The notes under the pieces were generated by a model. It searched no databases. It saw nothing but the letters and a program-made list of their open reading frames with translations, and had not been told where the DNA came from. A stretch of DNA of 62,665 nucleotides from contig NW_003109079.1 of NCBI RefSeq assembly GCF_000003605.2, forward strand, positions 556,052 to 618,716. The letters run 5' to 3'. This document shows positions 42,301 through 54,300 of this stretch, in pieces. The stretch is from Saccoglossus kowalevskii (Eukaryota; Hemichordata; Enteropneusta; Harrimaniidae). Position numbers and translations under genes: made by a program. The stretch's first letter is position 1. Every line of letters starts with the position of its first letter.

Positions 42301-45300
42301 TCTTTGACTTGATGTATTACTATTACGGGTTACAACAACGTTAACAGAATAAGCAGGGACTGTGAAGAGGCAAAGACACACTGATTATAGTGTCAAGCTC
42401 TGTTTTATTTGTCATAAACTGTAGATGCTGCCGTGATGGGTGTATTAAATAAGTAACGAACCCAAAGTCGTAAAATCAAAGAGTTTTATACATGTGATCA
42501 AGCGGGCTAGCAAGGAAAATGACACCAACTGAATAAGCGTAAGCCGAGTAAAGCTTAACTCTTCCCAGAAGAACAATTTATTTTCGCCAGACTCATATTG
42601 AAACTCATTTGTCAATGTCAGATAGATGTGCAATCAGCTCTGTTTTACAAACGGAATTCCAGTTTAACTTTCGTTGTTGCAGCAATGTCTTTCTCAGTGT
42701 GTGCATTTATGCTGCCTATTGGCTGTAATCTCACTGGATCATGGATCACGAGTTATGCAAGCTACGACAACAGAGTGAAATGCATGCAGGCACAGCTGTG
42801 TGACTAGCATCCGCAAAAAATCTGAATGTGTTTCATAATATTTTATCATATGGACTAACCTTTGGGGATTAACTTGCGGGTCTATACAGTCCGTTGGCGC
42901 GTTTCAGGGAATCCAATTTGCAAATTTGACTGTTACATATAAATGTATTTGGCTGCTGATGAATAAGCGCTAAAATATAATCGCTGAATTTTAGGCGAGA
43001 AAAGGCAAGGCAATGGTTCCAAATAGGGATCTCCTATAAAATGATATTTATTTTGTCGGTTGAATATGAGACTTTATTCTCCACAGTTAGAAAAATATAA
43101 AAAAAAAAAAAGTAAATTTTCAAAAAACTTGGAAGTTGTTTAAAAATGTTTTGATTGTTTGTATTCTGCGTTGGAATTGGAAAATTGAAAGGTGTTTAAA
43201 TTTTTATCCAAAATTACACAATATTTCAGTCTCTACAAAAGTAGGTTTAAGAAATGTGAACTGATTGAAGCCCAAATATTTGACAACAGAATGATAGATG
43301 GTTAAAAATGTGGAACGGAATCCCTTGAGCCAATCAATACATGAGTTGGGAAACCATTGCCAAGTATGAAAAACTGTAAATACGAATTACATTCAACATT
43401 GAGAAAATGTGCGATATTTGTGAAATTTACAAGCTCATAAAAAGTTTATCACATGTAACCTTTCTGTTCAGTCACTAAAGCAGGTGACTGAGGATAATTC
43501 AGACTTGAAAACCTCTGCCATTATGAAAATCTATTTTAATACTGAATATATGAATAACATGGTTGTTGTCATACCATCGCACAATCATCAAAATCATATT
43601 AGTAGTCAGTGCTAGTCAATAATGGTTATGTGAGATCATGGCTTGTTAGTTACAAATCCCATATAGTGGCTCATGGGAAATATTAGTAAATGTAATTTGA
43701 TATTAAGATGGTATACAGTGAGTTGAAAAAAAGAGACAATTTTGAAATAGAGTGAGAAGTAATATTTGTTGATAGTGAAAGTATTAATTTCAGCAGTTTA
43801 ACATTGTTTTCATTTGTTCGTTGTTTTCAACTATTTCTGTAGTCTAATAATGCTAAATATCCTCATAAAGCAAGCCTAGTTAATCCCTCTGAATACTGTC
43901 TAGCCTACCTCTTGAAGAATGGTTTAATCCATGCAATTGGAGCTTTTAACTATAAAAGTTGTATGAGTAAATGTTTTGATTGTTCGTATTTTACGTTGGA
44001 ATTGGAAAATTGTTCCCGCTAAACATGGATGCATTCATCCTGCGGACAAAGATATTTCAAGGAAACACTAATTTCAGGGTAAATGTCATGTAATAGCAAT
44101 AAATTCAGGCTTGGCATATATAGATGGTAACTACGAATCCCCCCTTTCACTCGAGAAACAAGGTGTGCTATCATTTTAGAAATACAAATTTTCTGATTAT
44201 AATTTGTTTTTTTGTTGAAAAATCATTTACGAGAAGAATACTAATTACATGAAAACTGCATGTCAGAGTAGAGTGATGACACTGTATTAAAAAAAATATG
44301 ATTGTTTACGAGTTTAACTTTTGGCTCAGCCTGCAAAACAGTGTGTAAATAGAAGTCGGTTATGTATGTAAGCCCAGCTGGGACAGGCACTATATTCCAC
44401 ACTTCATTATGTCTGATAGCCCCATAACATGATACAAACGTACATACAAAAGCAATATATATCCAGTCAAGTAACGAAAACTTATTACTGAACAAGATGA
44501 TCTTGTGTAATATATTGTGCTTTTTACTGCTGTTTGGAATTATTACTGACAACCTAGGAAAGTGAGAGAGACAGCACTGGGAGGCACGCTTACTTAGATA
44601 CTGTAACCAAGGTGGATAGGGCTGGTTAACAAAGCATGGCAATACCCATTAACCTCTTAAAAGAGATTTTTCCCTTATCGATGAAATTTCAACTGAAACT
44701 GACAGAAAATAGCAGTCATTTGAAAAGGAAATAAAAGATGCTTGGCTCATTATCTGTCTTAATGGCTAGTGGATCAGCAACGCTTTGGCAGATAGATACG
44801 TATGTTTCAGCCTTCTCGTGGATGGATGCCGCCTTTGAGCAAATGTCCTACAATTACTGGTATTTTAACTGTGACAGTCTTCACCCGTGTTTGATTTCAC
44901 CCAGGTGACATCTACTTATTGACATGATCTAAATCCTTACTGAAGAGAAGGAGGAGGGGTTGCCGGGGATACCAGGAAGTGTTTGATCAGCATCAGTGCA
45001 ATTCTGAAATGGCAATCCACCCAGATTAGTGATTACAATGCAATTTTTAAAAAAAACTAAGGAAATCAAAACAATTGCAGCTGAAAGTGATGAAAATCCC
45101 TCCACTTCTAGTGGTTGCCATACCGATAAAGGAAATGGATGCAATGCCATGGTAACTAATTAGAAGTGTGACAAGATGAAGCAACGCATTGATGACATAC
45201 TGTAATGACGGCTATCAAATTCTCCTGATTATTCCTGTCAAATTTCAAGTTTCTCTCTCAACTCTGTATTCATATTTGGATTAAAGTAACACCATGTTTC

Positions 45301-48300
45301 TCGTATTCAAATAATACAACTGACATGTTAGATTTCATGCTTTATCGGTTTTCTCTAACACACACAAGGGGATGAGCATGTACAATTCTTATTGAGCTTT
45401 CATTCAAATTCTGTTTCCTCCTCCTCTCTTTTGCAAAATAAGATTTACAGATTAGATCTACTTTTTAAATTTGTTTAAGGTTCAAAAATCTCTAAAAAAT
45501 TAAACAATTATCATTAACTATCAAATTTGCTGTATCTGCAGCGGTTTTAGTTTTTTGATGACAAACAAACCAAAAGATAATATTCTAATGAACGTTAGTG
45601 ACACCTATATTAATAAACACACATGGCACAAAATATGGTTGCTATGGGTAATAATGAAGTGACAATGTCAGTTATCAGTACTTTGATTAAAGTCAATACC
45701 AGTGATGGTAGCGAACATACGTATCGATTGAAAAGAAAAGTGACCTCGGCTAACTGGATGGGGATCAGTATCACAACTCGAGGGATTTGTTTTTTACTTC
45801 GCTTACATCTTCCTCTGCTCCATAGGGATCATATACAATTTGCAGCACATAGGTATGGCTGCTAGTTGGTCAGGTTAGCTTCATTTATTGTCTGAAATCA
45901 ATATACTACCAAAAAAGAACTAGAACGAACAATCTTGAACAAATTACAGAGACGTTTTGGGCAGAGATGCGTTAAAGCTACCAACTAATAACAAGATTGG
46001 TGAGAGGGGAAGCCGAGAGTAAGAAAGAGGGGGATTACCGAGCAGGTGGAAGACTACTGAAAGCCAATTGGTAATTAAGAGGAAGAAAAAGCAATTCTCC
46101 ATATGAGAAAGCAAAATGAATTAATCAACACCCTGACAATCACCTCCAAATGGAATGGTGGAAATTAATAGGAATGCAATTGCTTGTGACATTTACAACC
46201 AGAGGACCTGCTAGTAATGGATATGCCATTTGACATGTCTCAAACACATTTATCTTTGGGAGGGAACAAAAATATCTCATGTTTACGAGAAATGATTGTC
46301 ATTGCAACGAAGACTAAAACTTGTAACTAAGTCATCATTCCTGCTGCAAAAAAAAAATTTGAGAAAACCTGTAGGCTAGGATAAGTAATCAATTTTCCTT
46401 GAATCAACTCTTGTGTTTATTTAAGGTAGGATAAGTTTTCAAAAGGTTCCAAGAGAACGGTAATGAAATCGGCATAACAGGCAAACAGTCATTGCACACA
46501 CATATGGTGTAATTGTGAAAATGTCTGTTTTTAATATTGAACAGCGGATTATGTTTGCTGAATATCGGCCCGCAAATTAAACTATTAAATCCAAACTTTG
46601 ATAATAAAGGAATATACATCAAGTTTGCGAAATTAATACAGTGCAGCAGAAAAAGAAATGCAATGAAACTTGAGTGTTATATGGTGGAATGAAATTAAAA
46701 AAAATTTAAGAAATAATAATACGAGTATAAAAAAATGGTGTTGTTTTCTTGTTGAATAAATCAATAAATTCAACTAGCCTATTAACAGGTGCCAGTGGAG
46801 TCTGTCAGCAGCGTGCCCATTGAGATAGAAAAAAAAGTTGTATCAAAATATGCAAGAGTTAGGCATGATCTCAATAGCAAGTAGATCTGTTGCAAAGTTT
46901 TCAACAAAACATGTGTTCTGAGTTGTAATTCCCACTCTCCTGGGGCCCGAAGTTACAATTGATGTAAAGCTATAAGAGTGGAGATATCTAGCCAGTGGCA
47001 GGCTGAGTTGACTGCAATGGATATTTAACATGTACATGATGTTCACCGCCATTACCGTACGCATCACTTGTTTTGGATTATTTCAATGTAACTAACAGTC
47101 CTCATTGAATCAGACAGCAGATGACCTCTGGGAGTGGATGGATAATCGCATGTGGATTTCTTGCGCAGATCCCTCAACACTTGCCCCAATTAGATCAACA
47201 CAAGCAAATCACTTTACTCAATTTTTTCTTCAATGGGTTTGATTGGGCTTTGACTTGATTGTGTTCTCGCCCACAGGAATGACAATGACTATGTCTGCCA
47301 ACCCACGCTATGAGCGGTCTTTCTTCCTGCGTCTCAAGTCTACGCTGACCAAAAGAGGTGTGCACATAAAGTCATCTGGCTACAAAGTAAGGGAAATTTA
47401 GAATATTATTTTCAAACATTTTGATGTTATAGTACCCTTTGAGCACCAAAATTAGTTTTTTTTCACCATTCCCAGTATAAACCTGATTACATTTTGTAGC
47501 CCTTTTTAATTGATGTTTGATCAAGACGTTAAATAAATTATACAAATAAATTATACAAAAATACATAGAAATGCACAAAATTTTCACCAAAATTTGGGCC
47601 GTAATGATAATGATGTTCAAAAATTTCACAATTGAATTTTCTATCAGCACTAATAAAAGATATTCTAATGATCTTGTCTCATTTTGCTAATCCAAATTGA
47701 TCATACCATACCATACAAAGCAAAGTCCCATAGAACACAATAAAAATCCAGGGTCACAAACCCATGGAAGACCGTGGAAATTTGGTAGGTACAATCCCAT
47801 AGAACACAGGGGGAATATACTAGTCACAATCCCATAGAACACAATTGAAATTTACTAGTCTTGAACAAAATCAAAATCCAGGATTCACAATATCCCATAG
47901 AACACTATGGATGTCCAGTAGTCACCATCCCATATAACACTATGGAAGTCCAGTAGTCACCATCCCATAGAACACTATGGAACTCCAGTAGTCACCATCC
48001 CATAGAACACTATGGAACTCCAGTAGTCACAAGCATATAGAACACTATGGAAATCCTGTATAACTAATGTGTATCCATACAAGATCAAATCAGGTTGATC
48101 CCATTAAGAAACTTTATCAAATTTATTTTAGTATTTCTCAAGATAAACCTATTTGATTTGATCCTATAAATTTACAAGAATTCCTTTGAGAATTCTTAGA
48201 ATCACCAAAATCCTGTAGATAACATAGTTAAAATATATATGGGTACTCATATTCTTTATGATACAGGAATGGTCTTACAATTATCTCTGAATTGTCGCTG

Positions 48301-51300
48301 TTTCTTGATTTATCTTCCAACATTTTGGACAATATTTTTCATTGTTATTTAATTTAATATTCTACCAATTGTTAGTGTTTAACGTATTTTTTTTAAAAGT
48401 ATAGTTCACTTTCTATGTAGAATTTTAATTTTTTTTTCTAATTTTTTTCTCTGTGCAGAATTTTATTTTCTAAATTTGAAAAAAATTAGCACATATCGAA
48501 GAGGACTATTTTGTGTGAAAAATTACACAGTTTGAAGTAGTGTGTGATCCAATACAATTTTAGTTATTAACTCATGTCATTCTCTCGCTTTGTTTCCCAG
48601 GTCGTTCAAATTAGCGGTCGACTCAGACCTAGAATGATATTGACCCACACACAGCGGCAGCCGATAACAATTATTGGTTTTGTTGCACTGGCCCATGCAC
48701 TGCCATCACCTACCATTAACGAAATACGTATAGAATGTGATCTGTTTGTCTGTAAGGCCAATATGGATCTGAAAATCGCCTTTTGTGACTCAAGGTAAGA
48801 CAGGTCTAATTTAGTCAACTTTTGTAGTCTTTCACAAAATGAGACTTTTTTCAAAGATTTTGATCGAGACATGTAGCTAATGTAAAATTATTTGCTCCAA
48901 ATTAACAGAAATTATAGAATAATACATTAAAATGTGCAAAATATTGTTTGAATATTTGGGCGGGAAAAAACGATGGAATTCAAAGGGTTGAAAGAGTATA
49001 AGAATACTACAGGTTTGTTCAATATGAACTGTCATGTTTTGGATTTTCTTTGTCAATCATTTAATTTTCATTTCTAGGAATTTTAAACGATTTTAATGAT
49101 TTGGCGAAATACCTCCTTCTCTGACTTCAGTCCTGTTAAATATTTACCGCTACTGTCTCGGGCAAAATTAAAGCCGCAAGTATATGCGTATACTGCTTGC
49201 CCTGAAAATATGAAATAAACAAACGAAGATTGAAACAAGACAGGTAGTACAGTTGGACAGAGATAATTGAACATACGTGACATTGGTAATTACTAACCCT
49301 AAAAGCAATGCATTTCATTTCCTAGATGCCATGCCAATTACGGCGTAGCTTAGGTCCGACCCGCAGAGTTTGCATGTATTCTTTTGAGACCTTTGCAGCT
49401 AATTCCTAATCATAATACCTCTCTGGGGATAATATTTATCTGTGCTGGTACAAAGAAGAAGTAGGTGAAATGTCTAATGAAAGTTGGCAGAGTCGGGTTG
49501 GACGCATTACGGAGGTTAATTCACTATGAATTGATAACTGTTTTCAAACAAATTTAATCTACTCTTCTCGCACGGCCTTGAATGCAGCGGACTTGTCCGT
49601 TACTATTATACACATCCTGTCATTTATAAAAATACATGACTCCCCGACCCCCGCCAACTTGTCCTAATAAAAACATGTTTGTACAGCCTTAATATGCATT
49701 TCAAATTCATCATTATCTAAATTAGGCTTTAATTTGGAGTGTGAATTGTCATTATCTGAGCGCAAAGGTCATTTCTTTTCTCGTACTTTCTCATTTAATA
49801 TGGTAGAAGGTCGGTCAATTTTATTGCACCATCCACTCCTAGCAAAACATGCTATATTGTACGGAGATTTCATAATTTATTTCCCTATACAATACATGTA
49901 ATCTTGGACGTTTTTCAAACACGTTGCGAGCTCTCAATTTATACATACATGCATTGTCAGAACTCATTTCTTTCGAACTGCCGTAATTGTGAAAAACATC
50001 ACTTTTTAATGCTTTCCCTTCATAAATAATCATTTGTCAGTAGACGCATCAAAGCCAAGCAGTGTTACTAATTTAAGTTAGCATATACCGGGCTCTACTA
50101 AAGCTTGTACCATACGATATATAGGGTGGGGTTCTTAAACAGTCGACATGTGCGTGCACAATATTTTATGAGTTTGAAGCATAAATGTCATGTTATCTGT
50201 GACATTATATTTTAAGCGTACAATAAAACAGTGGGATACAAAAAGGATGAGATCGCTGCCAAGATGATCTATATCTGCATAGCTGCTGTTTTTTTTAGTC
50301 TTACCAAATTGACCACCTTTATTAGATGGGAAACAGGCCTGCTGGGGAGACAGACATGCAAGTTGCTATTATAAAGTGTCAGAGACTATAATATAACCAT
50401 AGGGAGACCTTCGTAGACGCTCGTAAACGCAGTGTAAAGAGTTGATTACTGTCTTGCTTTTCCATACTACGTAAATGTATTCGTTGGGTAGAAAGCAAAA
50501 GCAATAAACGACACGTCACGCTGACCCATGCCTCTGTTATTACAAAGTCATTAAATAATAAAACTGCCAACGCTACGTTATACTCTACACCAATAACTCA
50601 TTCCTGGGAACGATGGCGTAACCGTAGAAAATGAGTTTTACCTCGTAATTTCATGAGCTAATGGTGTTGAGGTGTATCACAGAGAGGTTGTTGTGAGCCC
50701 TCTAGTGGCCACATTTTAAAATATTGCCTGCTTGCCTGGTGACTCTTGAGGGCGATCTCACATCTTTTCTTGATTCTCAGTACTGATTTTAAGTTTGAAT
50801 CATAGATCCTCCAGTAGAGGGTCTATGTTTGAATTTAGTAACTAATTTCAATTTTTTTTGTATATAATTCTGTAGGATAAGCCAATTCATGGACTTTACT
50901 GCAAGTGATGTTTTAGGAAAGAGCTTTTATGATTTCTTACATGCAGAAGATATTGCGGCAATGAGGGACAGTCATGCAGATTGTAAGTATTCCCTGTCTG
51001 TCAACTTTCATATATCTAAAAAGTTAACATTCATTGGCACTGCAGGCTAGTACTTGCAGTAACAAAAGTTGTTAAGAAATGAGATAATGAAAACAAAGTG
51101 ATATATTAATTTAAAAATATGTTTTTATTGACATGAGCAAGACTTTTTTAAATTTTTTTTACACGTGCTACATGTATTTTTTTTTTTGCTATATCTTTTT
51201 TTTTAATTATTCAGATTTTATGTTTAAAACAATTACTATTTATTAGAAGTTACAGTCTCTCCTCTTCAGTGATTTAACCTTGTAGCCCGCCAAAAAGAAG

Positions 51301-54300
51301 CTTGAAAATAAGTACATTGTATTCCACAATACTTTGTTGATTTCTAAATTCTAAATATAATTAATACCGTGGACAAACAAACAAATCATCAAGCTACAGA
51401 CATGTATGGAGCTCCGTGCTGCACATACACTCACCCCATATAACTTACTGAAGCAACCAACACTGCTCTGTACACATGCAGTAGTGAGGGAATATCTTTA
51501 CATATAATATACATGAACAAATATTCACATTATAACATTCATATTAGAGAAAATAGCAAAATATAAAAATGAAGCAGAGCATCATGGGTATTCTCTAGTT
51601 AACTGAGCACAAACTCCATAATGATGAGTGGCTAAGCCAATCACTTACCATTGACCCTTCAACATAAACTTCTACAATTTATGACTTACATAATGCAAAG
51701 TAATTCTGTAATTATTTCAATGTAAAATGTTATAGTTTGGGAGTATTTGAAGACTGAATTTTAGTTTTCTGTCACTATTAAAATGATAATTTTGTTTATA
51801 CTTGAGCTTAACCTCCATGCCCAAAGAGAGGCAAACAAAGAATTTCAAATTTTGCTCTGTTTTTAGAGTAAATGTTTTATGTGATTTTTTTGCCTGTTAC
51901 GTATCACTGAAAATATCACCTTGCCCGTACCTGCTCTTGGTTGGAAAGTCAGTTGGTTAGTATTCCAGCGGTTGTGCACTGATCAAAGGTTCAGTAGTGA
52001 ATGACATGTTTGTTTGAGCATTCATGGTATTATAAAGCTGGACATTGCCTTCCTTCCTTTAATTTCCTCTTTGAAGAAAATAATGCACACAAACGAAGGT
52101 TAATTAAATTTGATGTTCATCTCTAACATTGACGCTACATTGTGTTCAGTTTTTCCACGTTGTACAAAGTTTATCATCTCACAATAACTTGGGAAAAAGA
52201 CCAGGATATTAAATTGCATTATGTATGTTTCATGAAAAAAGTTATGTGTTTCTTTGTTGTTGTTTTTTAATGGTGACACATACACGTTACAACAGGTGAA
52301 TGACATCCCCTAATTTACAGTAATAGTAGTTCAGTTTATAAAGTCTTTGTCAAATACTGTAGAATACTTTATTTTCACTTGGCATTTATTTTCGCTGAAG
52401 GGATGATTCCGTGAAAATACAATCCAGCGAATATACTTTTTTCCTATATTTCACATTAAACTAATCAAAAATCAGTGAAAATAAATTCCGTACAAAACGC
52501 CCAAAAAGCCTTTTCAGCGAAAATTAATTTCAGCGAAAATAAAGTATTCCACAGTATGTTATTCTTTACAAAGGATGCCTCTCCCACAGTCCAAGGACTA
52601 ATAAATAGTATTAACTTATATTGCGCCTTTTACAATTGAACTGATGAAGAGCATATTACAATATATCAAACAAAGATGAGAATTACATTCATGACAATAA
52701 TAACAATTGAATATATATAATAGACATTTTTACATCATATGTGCTTTTTTGAACAGAACCGTTTTGAGCAGAGTCTTATTAAATTTGTTGAAATCAGAGC
52801 AGTTTGTGATGTTGTGTGGTAAAACATTTCATAATCGTGGTGCAACCACAAACATTTTACAATCTCCACAAGTTACCAAATTTGCCCTGGGTATGATTAG
52901 TAGCTTTAATACAAGATGATGATTTTGGGGATGATTTATTAAAAATATATGAATTCAGCATATGACAGATATATGCCAGTGATCGACCAGTAACTGATTT
53001 ATAAACTTGCAGTAGCATTTTATATTGAATTCTATACTTAACTCTTAAACAGTGCAGTTTGATAAAATCTGGTGTGATGCAACTTCCTCAAACTATCCTA
53101 GCTGCGATATTCTGAACCTTCTGCATCTTTAATTGACAACTGAGCACCTGAAATGCCTGCCCAATCACATGTCACTTTATATCAAAAACAGCCAATCAGA
53201 ATATTCGATTTAATTTAAATAACCCAATCAGGTGTCACCATACATTCCAAGCAGGCAATCAGGTGCATTCTTTAAATATTCAAAACACAATGTCATTATT
53301 TGCAGTAATAACCAAAGGACAAGTTGTTACTGGATACTACAAGTGGCTGACGAAAACCGGTGGTTATATTTGGATGCAAACGAGCTGCACCGTGACATGT
53401 TCCAAGAATACTAACGACAGGGTAGTAGTATGTATCAACTATATTCTCAGGTAATATTTTCATGTATTCAAAACTTTTGTTTACTGTAAACAGATTTAAA
53501 TTGGAGAGACAAATTTACATAAGTCAGAAAAAATCATGAAAAATTTGTTGCAGTACACAAAATGTGGTCTCAGTGACTGTCGCAAAATCTTGTCTTCACG
53601 AATCCTACACAATCCCGTTACTGCACATATATGCAATGCATTATGGGAGAGAACTTTAACAATATTAGGATTCATGTTGTCAATAATTATATACGAATTT
53701 TTCATCCAGTATGTGTCACCGAGCAAAATTTAAAGTTATGAAGATATAATTTTACTGTAGACTTAAATACAGGCATTTTATGTAACAATTCAAACTCTCT
53801 GGTCACCCAGTTATTTATTTCATTTTCAGTATCATAATATAAAAGTATAACAAAAATGACATACAAATTTGCTTGAACCTCCTTGCACTGACAATTCATA
53901 GCATAGTCCAGGGATCCTTGAAACTGTCCGCGAAATTCTGTATGAATAATTAACGTATACTCTCTGTGCTCGGTATAAATAATGTATAGCCTCCATTCTT
54001 GAAGTTGTGATGTCTTCAAGAATCTGTCTTGTGATACAAACTACATTTATTAACAATTTACAATTTACGGGATTTATCAGTCTGAATATCACATTGAGCA
54101 TTGAAATTATTTACAGTCTTATCATCAAGATGCTGGTGTGACACAAATTATACAAATATCAATTTGGCTTCAAAACAAAATAAAAAAGACCTTATAGCAC
54201 CACCATAATGTTGGTATAATTAACTTTCCATTATTTTACACACAAATGATTAATTTAAGATATAAAATAATGTCAAGCTTTGTTAATTTTTCAAATTAAC

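Larger units (their letters stand above)
40256..47276 (+). other. Intron 5 (7 kb)
   Basis: Contains the 247 N gap at 41273-41519, a family C fragment near 42121, a ~40 bp duplicated segment (43146 and 43971), and more balanced stretches at about 44700-45150 and 45950-46360. No recognisable protein. Confidence 0.8.
47387..48600 (+). other. Intron 6 (1.2 kb)
   Basis: Contains a family C-like fragment (47516-47612) and the 35 bp minisatellite. The rest is T-rich run-up to the exon 7 acceptor. Confidence 0.85.
48795..50875 (+). other. Intron 7 (2.1 kb)
   Basis: Holds a family C fragment (48850-48966), then a repeat-poor, compositionally balanced stretch (49320-49850), a candidate enhancer. No gene seen. 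Confidence 0.8.
50983..53305 (+). other. Intron 8 (2.3 kb)
   Basis: Contains a family A element (52355), a probable degenerate repeat (52590-53130) and a CCAATCA array immediately before exon 9. Confidence 0.85.

Noticed and set aside
47727-48065. CRISPR-like array of regular repeats
   Set aside because: The whole 35 bp unit is repeated with no unique spacers, and the DNA is from an animal.
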